Below are positions 56,090 to 64,000 of a DNA stretch of 64,000 bases, one piece after another. Under the pieces are notes generated by a model that saw only the letters and a program-made list of their open reading frames with translations, ran no database searches and was not told the origin of the DNA. This DNA is from Ceratothoa steindachneri (Eukaryota > Arthropoda > Malacostraca > Isopoda > Cymothoidae): NCBI GenBank assembly GCA_963969495.1, contig OZ018323.1:84537332-84601331 (forward strand). The letters are read 5' to 3'. Each line of letters starts with the position of its first letter. Positions within the stretch are counted from its first letter, which is position 1. The position numbers and the translations under genes are program-made.

Positions 56090-58060
56090 TTTACTGTAAT
56101 GCTTTCAACGTAATTTCTAGGTAAGTATTTCCATGTCTGTTTTTTATCTGAAAAGAAATCTTGTTCTAAGGCAGTGCTTAATCTTTTGTTTGCTTCGTTG
56201 AACCTGTTATTTTAAGATGCAGCTCGGTTATCCAGCTCAAATATTGAGTAAAGATTTATATTGGTAAACCATTTGGTATTTTAAAAACTTCAATAAGTTG
56301 GGAGCGCAAATTTCTATTTCCTAGCAATTAAGGTACTTCAGCCATTCTTCGTTCGATCTATTACTAAGTTCAGGAAATAATTTCGTTGCTCGACGCTCGA
56401 AGCGTCCCTATATTACAACGGTCTTGGCATGTATGGACATCAGCATTGCATCACATTCTCCTAATGAGATCTTACACGTGCTGTATATAAATGAAAAATA
56501 ATATTTTTTTGCTCAAGCGCAAAATGTCTAGCTGTTAATCTTAGAAACCTATTGCCTTTTTGTGACGCTACAGTGCATTGTTTGGAGAACTTTAGATATT
56601 ACGGGATTAAGACATCTAAATCTTTTTTTATGTTGACCTCGTTTAAAATTTAACGGCCCTTATTGTACATAATCTCCAAATTAAATTGTATCTGCCCTCT
56701 ATCCGAACCTTTTAGCCTCTTCATAGTTAATCTGATAATTTGCCCTAGGCCCTATTTTCGTCTCATCAGCAATATTTTTCAATTTAACGTCGCTAATGCC
56801 CGAATCCCACGATGAACTATTTCCATTGACAAATGTAAGCCTATTATTTTCAAACCAGTCTTCAAACAATTTTAGATTATTGCCTTCTTCTCCCCTCCTT
56901 TCCGCACCTTTAGCTTTATTAATAGTATTTAATGTGAAAGTGCGTAATAAGGTTTTTTGAAATCAAGATGAAATAATGACCGTATTATCTTAGTCAGACC
57001 TTGAAATGATTTTTTTAAATCAAGTGAATTACATATAGTTAGGCATGTAAGGGAGTATCGAAAACCACGCTTAGATTAATTTATTTAATTATTTGCATAG
57101 AGATGCTCCACGATCCTATCTCTAACAATGGACTTCAAGAGTTTACAAATGACTGAATAAGGAGATAAGCTAAAACTTCTATGATCAGACACAATGCCTT
57201 TAAAAACAAATCGTGTTACATCTGGTTTTTTTTTTAACTCCATAGGAACTATTCCATCGCTGCTTAACATTTTGAAAATTATACAAAAGGGGTTTTTAAG
57301 AGATCATTTCTTCGACAAAATGAAAATACGGCTGTTCTTATTTCGCGATTAACAAGGGGATGATAATCAAAGGTATCGGCTTCGATTCTAGACATCATTG
57401 CTAGTTTTTGAAATTTCATACAACCCGTTACGTTCACTTATGTACTTCTTAATCTCACTATTAATCCACAGCGCCTGGTTTAATTGATTAAAACTTCAAG
57501 ATTTGTATTGCAATATTTTACTATTTATAGTTAAAAATGAACAATGAAAATAATTATTCATTTCGATGCGTTTCCAATATTTTAAGTTTATGCAAAATTG
57601 TAGTTTTAATGGGGAGAGAAAAAGATTAAAATTAGAATATTTAAAGATCGGAATGAGACGAAATCTGTCGTGAATATTTTTAGCAATATTTAGATTGAAT
57701 CGAATTATGTTGTGATCTTTGTACCCCAAATGTTTCGCAAATATGCTGGTTCTCTCTTAATTTCTTTACATTTTTCAAAATTAGGTCTAAGAAATTCTGC
57801 CCGTGTGTTGGTTCTTCTTCCTTTTTGTTCACGTGGATATTTTTTAGAAATTGTAGCAATTAATTTCCTCCTACTCGCCATATATAACGGTTAAATTTTG
57901 TCTATTAGGGCCAAAGGGTTTTGAAGAAGAATAAAATCGATTACTTTCTTACTATTTGCCTTATTAGCCTATACGATTATTCGACAAAAAAATGATTTTA
58001 TTACTTCTATCACGAATTCGACAGCTAAAATCTCCAACGTAATATTTAATACAGACGTTG
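56090..58060 (-). mobile_element. CR1-like LINE remnant
   Basis: Read leftward: GDFSCRIRDRSNK and THGQNFLDLILKNVKKLREN (endonuclease), LGYKDHNIIRFNLNIAKN (SDH/NH block), WINSEIKKYISERNGLYE (linker), SFSLSPYSVICKLLKSIVRD and RIVEHLYANN (RT motif 1-2), SLFHLDFKKPYYALSH (motif A), KNIADETKIGPRANYQI (motif C) and GRFERRATKLFPELSNRSNE (C-terminal tail). The order and spacing fit a CR1/L2-type ORF2. The catalytic FADD is ADE here. Frameshifts and stops throughout. It starts at the (TA)n tract at 58069, so the 5' end is missing. Confidence 0.75.
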
Positions 58061-58064
58061 ATTC

Positions 58065-58068
<4 letters not shown>

Positions 58069-58137
<69 letters not shown>
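58069..58137. repeat. (TA)n microsatellite
   Basis: About 34 TA units at the 5' boundary of the CR1-like remnant. Confidence 0.95.
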
Positions 58138-58139
<2 letters not shown>

Positions 58140-58595
58140 GCCATAAGAGGTGCTGTTAACCAGTCCAATTTGCAACTTTTCGCCTAAGGTAAGGGCAAAG
58201 AGAATGAATGTTTAGTCACATATGATGTATTTGGGGAGATAAGAACAATGTTGCAGGCGTATCGATGATCTTTTAGAGGGTCCGTACTCATAAAGACCAA
58301 ATCTCTAGGCTTAACCTTGATCAAACAGCTTTTCTCATTTTCATTTCCTCGTTAGTTATAACTCCCTAAATGAAGAACCAAACAATCAACTACCTTACTA
58401 TTCCTCAAGGCTATTCCGTTATAATTTCATCACTCACTGATTTCACTTGAGCTTCAACTGTAAGTTACATTATATTTTAATAATTGGGTATTTTTTATGT
58501 GGTTCTTTAGGGTTTTCAAAATAATAGATACCTATAATATTTTCTCGCATATAATATTCTTTTAGCGATTAAATCCTTGGTTCTAGCTTTATATT
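58140..58595. other. AT-rich spacer before LINE copy B
   Basis: No recognised feature. A pyrimidine-rich patch at 58595-58620 just before the LINE is loosely shared with the flank of copy A. Confidence 0.4.
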
Positions 58596-58895
58596 TCCTT
58601 TTTCGCTACCTCTCGTCTTCAAAATCTATCCGTTTTACGCCGTGTTCAAGGTGGAGCCGCCATGCCGAAGGACTGCCAGGCCACCAGGCGGGAGGGGTGG
58701 TCCCAAATGGCGGCGCCTGGCTCTGCCGGGCCTGTAAGCACCTCTTGCAGTGCGGGCTACTGCAAGAGGTGGTGAGCGATTGCGTCCCGTAAAACAAAGA
58801 GGGTCACCATGCCCAATGATGAAACAAAAAAACATCTCCCCTTAATTCCCCCTATAACAACAACGGAGCCGCCCTCGTGCAGCTCCACAGAAAAG

Positions 58896-59325
58896 ATGGA
58901 GGTCCCCCCCCCCTGTGCTTGCGCAGGGGACCCTCCATACCTCTTTAACCGGAGAGGAGGCTTACTCCTCTCCTACGCCTACGGGTGTAGGGGACTCCCC
59001 CTCACCCCCTTCTCTGGAGGTGCTTTCGGGCACCTCCCTATGTCCAGCGGCAGTCCCTCCTATGCTTTCTAAGGGGACTGCCAAGAAAGCCAGCAGGCAG
59101 CCCATTGCCGACCGCCCCTCGTACAAGCGGCTCGGTAGGGCAAACCCCCTTAGGGGTGAGAGGGAAGCCAGGCCCCTTCGGTCGCTTCCCTCAAAAGACC
59201 TGCTGGCAAAAATATTAAACCTTGCCGGGGTCAAGGCCTGTGCCTCCCCACTAAAGACTTATGACGCTGCCAAGGGGACCTCGATGTCCTGGGAGGGGAT
59301 GGCCAACTGGAGGCCCCTCCTGTGA
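58896..59325 (+). CDS. LINE copy B upstream small ORF (frameshifted at a C10 run)
   Basis: ATG at 58896 opens MEVPPP, then a run of ten C (58904-58913) shifts the frame. The downstream frame contains HTSLTGEEAYSSPTPTGVGD, GTAKKASRQPIADRPSYKRL and SLPSKDLLAKILNLAGVKA, with a stop at 59323-59325, five bases before the ORF1 ATG. Copy A has nine bases in the same place and keeps one frame. The protein-level similarity between the copies argues for past coding. It could be a separate ORF or a gag N-terminus. No domain recognised. Confidence 0.5.
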
Positions 59326-59330
59326 TAGAC

Positions 59331-61250
59331 ATGGTCCTTGAGGAAAACCAGCCTCAGACGGTAGGGCCTTCCATGGGGGGGAATCCGGGCTTGGCGCCAA
59401 GCACCGAACCCGAATCCGCCCCTATGCAAGGTCCTCATCAAACGGCTGTGGATTCTCAGGCAGAACAAGGAGGGGAGGGATCTCCTCCGGATGAATCCCC
59501 TGCGCCCACCGGGACCTTCTCCATTTCAGAGAAGGACCTGGCTGAGGCCGGTCCATCTGGCCTGGGGGCTTCTACCGGCGGGGGTGAGAAGCGGGTTCAT
59601 TCCCCGCCCTCCTCTCCTAAAAAGAAGAAAAAGACAAGAAAGACGAAAAAGACTCGGGGCTCCTCTCTATCCGCGGGGGCTGCGGGGACGGATGGGTCTG
59701 CTGCCACTTTGGTAGGCGACCAAGCCAAGATCGGCAAATCCGGCCCCTCTACCCCCTCGTGTGCGGAGCTCCTGACCAAGACTAAGACGAAGAATGCACA
59801 GGGCGGAGCCTCGATGACATCGGGGCCCCTCATTCAGAGGTTACCTGGCGTTTTCGAGCCCGCTGGCTTCAAACGCTTCCTCGTTATTCGCTCCACTGAT
59901 GGCACCATGTTGTCCAAGGGCAACATGATCCATCAGAGGAGAGGATTAGCTAGTGCAATTGGTAGAGAGCCGAAGGTAACCCGTTTCTCGGACGGGAGCC
60001 TTCTGGCGAATGCGGCGAATCCCGCCGAGGCGGCCAAGATAAATGCTCTTCGGACACTTCATGGCACCCCGGTGAGTGTGACGCCGCACTCTACCATGAA
60101 CTTTGTAAAAGGAGTAGTTTATGCGAGGGAACTCGTTGACTACTCCATAGAAGACATCACCCTAGAGCTGGCCGACCATGGGGCGGTCAAGGTCGAACGT
60201 GTGATGAGAAAACAGGGAGGGGCCTCGAGACCCACCCCTACACTCTTCGTCACGTTCGACTGTGACAAGCTCCCTGAGTCGGTGTGTGCCGGTTGGTACC
60301 GCTACCGCGTGAAGGCATTCGTGCCACTGCCGCGGCGGTGCTATTACTGTCACCGCTTCGGCCACACGAATCGATCATGTAGACGTACAAAATCGGGGTC
60401 ACCCGAAGTCTGTGTAAATTGCTCCAAGGTCGCACACGATAAGTCCAAATCGTTTGTGGCCAAGTGTGTCAATTGCGGAGAGCCGCACCCTGCTTCTTCG
60501 AAGCAATGTGGTGCATATCTCCTTGAGAAAGAAATCCTGGCCGTTCAGGCCCAGGATCAACTCTCATTCCGCGAGGCTAAGGACTTGGTCCTGGCGCGCC
60601 CGGCTCTGCCTGGGACGTCATATGCCTCAATAGTTAGAAAAGCACCCTCTGCTCCTGGCCCATCCAGGCCAACGAGCACGGTTGTTTCCGCGCCCATTCG
60701 GAGCCCTTCTGCGGGCTCTACTACACCCGGGCGCTCCCCTGGTAGAGCTGGCGGCAAAAAGGGTTCACACCCAGCCCCGGCTAATACCAGGGCTCCCCCC
60801 TCTTCCCCCAGCGTGACCGTTTCCCGTAAGGCGAAACGGCCACGCCCCTCCACAGAGTCGTTAGACTCACAGGAGGCAACACCCCTGAAGATGGTCGCTA
60901 GGCCATCTTCCGGGGTTCCTAAAGCTGTTCCCCGAAAGGAGGACAGCAACAAAGGAGCTTCGGCCCCTTCGCCCTCGCCCCGAGGTGAAGCGAGTTGCTC
61001 GGAGACGGTGGTTCCTCGAAAAGAGGGCCCCCCGCCTCCCAAGCCGCAACGCCCGCCTAAGGTTTCGAGGCGGAGGGAGGAAAAGACTCGCATGGCGAGC
61101 CCAACCTCCCCCAATAAGTCCTCGAAGGCAACAGGGCCTTCAGCGCTTTGTCCGGCCAACAGCGCCCGGGGTTCTGCCCCCGGGAAGCGTGCGGCCATTC
61201 CCGTGAGGGTCTTCAATTCGAGGAGGGCCCCCGCGTCTCCTCCAAGCTAG
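59331..61250 (+). CDS. LINE ORF1, gag-like nucleic-acid-binding protein (639 aa)
   Basis: The ATG at 59331 (MVLEENQPQTVGPSMGGN) is preferred over the in-frame GTG at 59322 because initiation should be at ATG. Residues 1-110 are Pro/Ser/Gly-rich with a Lys-rich patch (SPPSSPKKKKK). Residues about 160-335 form the folded gag part (FVKGVVYARELVDYSIEDIT, ELADHGAVKVERVM). Zinc knuckles: CYYCHRFGHTNRSC from residue 337, a weaker one from 361 (CVNCSKVAH) and CVNCGEPHPASSKQC from 379. Residues 430-639 are basic, Pro/Ser-rich and low complexity. The role is RNA binding in the retrotransposition particle. The frame is intact. Confidence 0.85.
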   Translation: MVLEENQPQTVGPSMGGNPGLAPSTEPESAPMQGPHQTAVDSQAEQGGEGSPPDESPAPTGTFSISEKDLAEAGPSGLGASTGGGEKRVHSPPSSPKKKKKTRKTKKTRGSSLSAGAAGTDGSAATLVGDQAKIGKSGPSTPSCAELLTKTKTKNAQGGASMTSGPLIQRLPGVFEPAGFKRFLVIRSTDGTMLSKGNMIHQRRGLASAIGREPKVTRFSDGSLLANAANPAEAAKINALRTLHGTPVSVTPHSTMNFVKGVVYARELVDYSIEDITLELADHGAVKVERVMRKQGGASRPTPTLFVTFDCDKLPESVCAGWYRYRVKAFVPLPRRCYYCHRFGHTNRSCRRTKSGSPEVCVNCSKVAHDKSKSFVAKCVNCGEPHPASSKQCGAYLLEKEILAVQAQDQLSFREAKDLVLARPALPGTSYASIVRKAPSAPGPSRPTSTVVSAPIRSPSAGSTTPGRSPGRAGGKKGSHPAPANTRAPPSSPSVTVSRKAKRPRPSTESLDSQEATPLKMVARPSSGVPKAVPRKEDSNKGASAPSPSPRGEASCSETVVPRKEGPPPPKPQRPPKVSRRREEKTRMASPTSPNKSSKATGPSALCPANSARGSAPGKRAAIPVRVFNSRRAPASPPS

Positions 61251-64000
61251 GCTTGGAGGGCATATTCCTTCAATGGAATTGCCGTGGACTCCGGGCCAAC
61301 TGGGAGGAGCTGCGGAGGCTCGTCTCGTCCCGTTCCCCGTTAGCTATTTTTTTGCAGGAGACCATGCTAGGCGCGTGCCCGCTGCCTGCCCTCCCGAGGT
61401 ATAAGGGTCTTGCGACCCCACCACCGCGGGATGGCCGGGCTGGGGGATGCGCGGTTTACACCCGGCATGATGTCTCCGTTCTTCCTTTCTCTTTAGATAC
61501 CTCCTTTCAGGCAGTGGCTGTGCAGCTGCACCTGGATAGGAGGTATACTATCATTTCTGCGTACATTCCACCGTCAGCTGACTTCGACGCGGGGGACTTC
61601 CGCCGCGTCGTGGCACGGTTGCCGAGGCCCTATCTCTTGCTTGGAGATCTGAACGGCAGGCATCCTCTCTGGGGAGATTACTCCATAAATCCCAGGGGAC
61701 AAGTCCTTGCCGATCTGATCGAAGAGCTTGAGATGGGTGTCCTAAACGTGGATGAGTTTACGCATCACTGTCCGAGAACCGCTTCATTTTCTTGCCTTGA
61801 CCTATCTTTGTGCTCTTCGGATGCACAGCCTGATTTTGATTGGGGGGTGGTCGATGACCTCCATGGTAGTGATCACTTTCCCATTCAAATATCATTTTCA
61901 GGGCAACTGCCGCCTGAGAGACCACCTCGGTGGTGCTTGGCGCGGGCGCGGTGGCCTGCATTTCAGGAAATGACTGAATTCTCTATCTCAGTCGAGGAGT
62001 TTAGGTCGGTAGATGAGGCCGTTGAGTTCTTCTCCGGCACCCTCATCGCCGTAGGCCTGACTACTATTCCTAGGACGTCTGGTCGTTTTGCACGCCGACC
62101 ACTCCCATGGTGGTCGGCCGAGTGTGAGACGGCCCTCAAACAGAAGCGTTATGCCTACATGCGCTATAAGCGCCGCCCGAACGATTTCACTGTTGCTGAA
62201 TTTCGTCGGGCTAGGGCTAGGTTCCGGTATATTTCGAAGCACGCCCGCCGCTCTTCTTGGCGGGCATACGTGTCTTCACTTAACGGGAAGACCCCTTTAG
62301 CTGAGGTGTGGAAGCGTGTCAAAAGGATTCGGGGCAAGTTCTCGCAGGACCTCCCTCCCGTTCTCCAGGAGAATGGGACCGCAATCTCGGACCCCGCATC
62401 CGTGGCGGAATCCTTAGCGACCGCTTTTTCCGCATTCTCTAGCCGTGATGCTGCTCCGCCAGCATTCAATGCACGTCGTGATGTCGCGGAAGGCCGCCGG
62501 CTGGACTTTACCTCCAGAGGCGGAGAACCCTTCAACGACAAGTTTACTGTGAGTGAGTTGCGTTCCGCTCTCGCTTCGTGCGCGGACACCGCCCATGGTC
62601 CGGACGATGTCCCGTACGCCATGCTTCGACACCTGGGTGAGCGAGGCATGGCCTTTCTGTTAGATTTGTTCAACAGGATCAGGGTGGAAGGTCTTCTCCC
62701 AAACTCCTGGCGAATCGCTACTGTGCTCGCCTTTCGCAAGCCGGGGAGAGATCACTCTACTCCGACCGGTTTCCGCCCAATCTCTCTAACCTCTTGCGTG
62801 TGCAAGTTGATGGAGAAATTGGTAAATGTTAGATTAGCCTATTTCCTGGACAGCGGAGGCCATCTGTCTTCTGCACAGTGCGGCTTCCGTAAGTTCCACT
62901 CCACGTCGGATGCTCTGCTCCGACTGGAAAGTGCCGTCTGCGAGGCTTTCCTTCGTAGACAGCACTACGCCACGGTGTTTTTTGATCTGGAGAAGGCCTA
63001 TGATACCGCATGGCGATACGGTATCATGGAGACTCTCCACACGATGGGGGCGAGGGGACGCCTCCCAATTTTTATATCTGAATTTTTGCGAGATCGTCGA
63101 TTCCGCGTACGGGTGGGGGGAGCCCTCTCCGGTCCAAAGGAGCAGGAAGAGGGTGTCCCGCAGGAAAGTGGCCTCAGTGTCACACTCTTTGCCCTGAGCA
63201 TCAACGGCATCACCTCGGTGCTGCCGGAAGATGTTCTCGCTACGCTCTACGTGGACGACCTTTCGATCTCTTTTGGCGCGGCCCAGATGCCAACTCTGGA
63301 GCGTCGACTCCAACAGGCATTAGACCGCGTCTCTCACTATGCCGAAGCGCACAGGTTTCGGTTTTCTTTGGCCAAGACTAAGGTGGTGCACTTCTGCCGC
63401 CATCCACGGCTTCACCCCGACCCAGATTTGTTTCTTAATGGGGTGCGCCTGGATGTGGTTGAGTCGCACCGTTTCCTTGGTCTTGTATTCGACCGACGCC
63501 TCACCTGGGAGGCTCATATTCGCAGCCTTAGGGTCTCTTGTACCCGCGCCATGGACATTCTCCGTTCCGTGACGTTCAGCGCTTGGGGCGCTGATAGGGC
63601 TACCGCCTTACTTTTTTATCGATCCTTTGTTCGCTCGAAGCTCGACTACGGATGCGAGTTTTATGCATCCGCAGCCGAGCGTTTATTGCGGAAGGTGGAT
63701 TCGATCCACCACACCGGCCTTCGCCTTGCGCCCGGTGCCTACCGCACTTCCCCCATTGAGAGCCTGTTGGTCGATGCTGGGGAGATGCCACTCGCTCTGC
63801 GCCGCGTGCAGTGCATCACTCGCCTGTACGCGCGAGCCCGGCGCCTCCCTCAGTCGCTAACAGCTCTCACTGCATCCGCAGCTGATCTCGATGGTGCCTA
63901 TGCCGCCGAGAGACGCCAGTCATACCCTAAGCCCTTTGGGTTTAGGGCCAGGAAACTCCTTCGAGAGGTAGATATAGCTCTCGGGCCGGTGGCGCCCCTG
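61118..64000 (+). CDS. LINE ORF2: AP endonuclease and reverse transcriptase (runs off window)
   Basis: The frame is open from 61118 (after TAA at 61115) to the edge, overlapping ORF1 by 133 bases in the -1 frame. No ATG precedes the first conserved block, so initiation by frameshifting, termination-reinitiation or a non-AUG codon is inferred. Endonuclease: GIFLQWNCRGLRAN (61256), FLQETM, ISAYIPPSADFD, LLLGDLNGRHPLWGDYS (61636) and DLHGSDHFPI (61857). RT: GFRPISLTSCVCKLMEKLV, SAQCGFRKFHSTSDAL, VFFDLEKAYDTAW (motif A, about 62977), GVPQESGLSVTLF (motif B, altered from GVPQGSVLS), LYVDDLSISF (catalytic box, about 63247) and HRFLGLVFDRRLTWEAHI. A C-terminal segment follows. Confidence 0.85.

Larger units (their letters stand above)
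58630..64000 (+). mobile_element. GC-rich I/Jockey-group LINE, copy B (cut by window edge)
   Basis: Matches copy A from CTATCCGTTTTACGCCGTG onward. It contains a small upstream ORF, ORF1 with three CCHC-type knuckles, and ORF2 with AP endonuclease and RT open to the window edge. The missing part should hold the C-terminal domains, RNase H included if the 20975-22020 fragment belongs to the same family. GC-rich against an AT-rich background. It is the youngest-looking coding element here, although it has substitutions in RT motif B and a one-base C-run change upstream. Confidence 0.9.

Noticed and set aside
60557..61216. 219-codon minus-strand open frame opposite LINE ORF1
   Set aside because: Shadow frame in GC-rich, Pro/Ser/Arg-rich coding sequence. 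The plus strand has recognised zinc knuckles and an intact ORF1. The same applies to 13629-14087 on the plus strand opposite copy A.

Overview
This window looks like a 64-kb piece of an animal nuclear genome, most likely an arthropod and perhaps a crustacean. The assignment is an inference from the mix of mobile elements: Tc1/mariner transposases of several lineages, Penelope-like, CR1-like and I/Jockey-group non-LTR retrotransposons, and very abundant (TA)n tracts. I found no host protein gene, rRNA gene or functional tRNA gene that I can defend. Almost every coding signal is transposon-derived and almost all are broken by stops and frameshifts.

Layout. 0-3.4 kb: a Tc1-like N-terminal remnant, a Penelope-like GIY-YIG remnant (-), three (TA)n tracts with a long palindrome between two of them, a mariner remnant (-) and the 3' end of a LINE. 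3.9-8.6 kb: a degenerate Jockey/I-group LINE (+) with gag zinc knuckles, endonuclease, reverse transcriptase and a poly(A) tail. 8.8-10.7 kb: a Tc1 C-terminal remnant and a broken copy of a repetitive invertebrate gene family (-). 10.8-11.3 kb: a TAGCC/TAGCA-type array. 11.7-16.06 kb: LINE family 'A/B' copy A (-), 3'-incomplete. 16.6-16.9 kb: a second palindrome between (TA)n tracts. 18.9-19.6 kb: mariner-like and CR1-like remnants. 20.36-23.16 kb: a complete Tc1/mariner-superfamily transposon with long inverted repeats, split by a LINE 3' fragment with a 12-bp target duplication.

23.4-30 kb: two minisatellites (about 30 bp and about 34 bp units), a mariner remnant, and a complete Tc1-like element with both ends and TA duplication (27384-28638). 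30.5-37.9 kb: a Tc1 N-terminal remnant, a 199-bp MITE and long stretches with nothing recognisable. 38-41 kb: two tRNA-related SINE-like copies, a tandem duplication and an unclassified 801-bp element with perfect 20-bp inverted termini. 41-43.4 kb: Tc1 copy 1 and a LINE endonuclease/RT remnant. 48.1-48.6 kb: a 46-bp tandem array interrupted by an insert that starts like tRNA-Leu. 49.9-53.6 kb: Tc1 copy 2 and another Tc1. 56-58 kb: a CR1-like LINE (-). 58.6-64 kb: LINE copy B (+), the best preserved coding unit in the window. It has an upstream small ORF, a 639-residue gag-like ORF1 and an endonuclease/RT ORF2 that is open to the right edge.

The genes do not form a pathway. The story is layered transposition: older DNA transposons hit by LINEs, foldback elements sitting inside TA microsatellites, and one GC-rich LINE family present as two inverted long copies and probably a third 3' fragment. 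Protein family calls come from conserved motifs recognised by eye; no database search was run.
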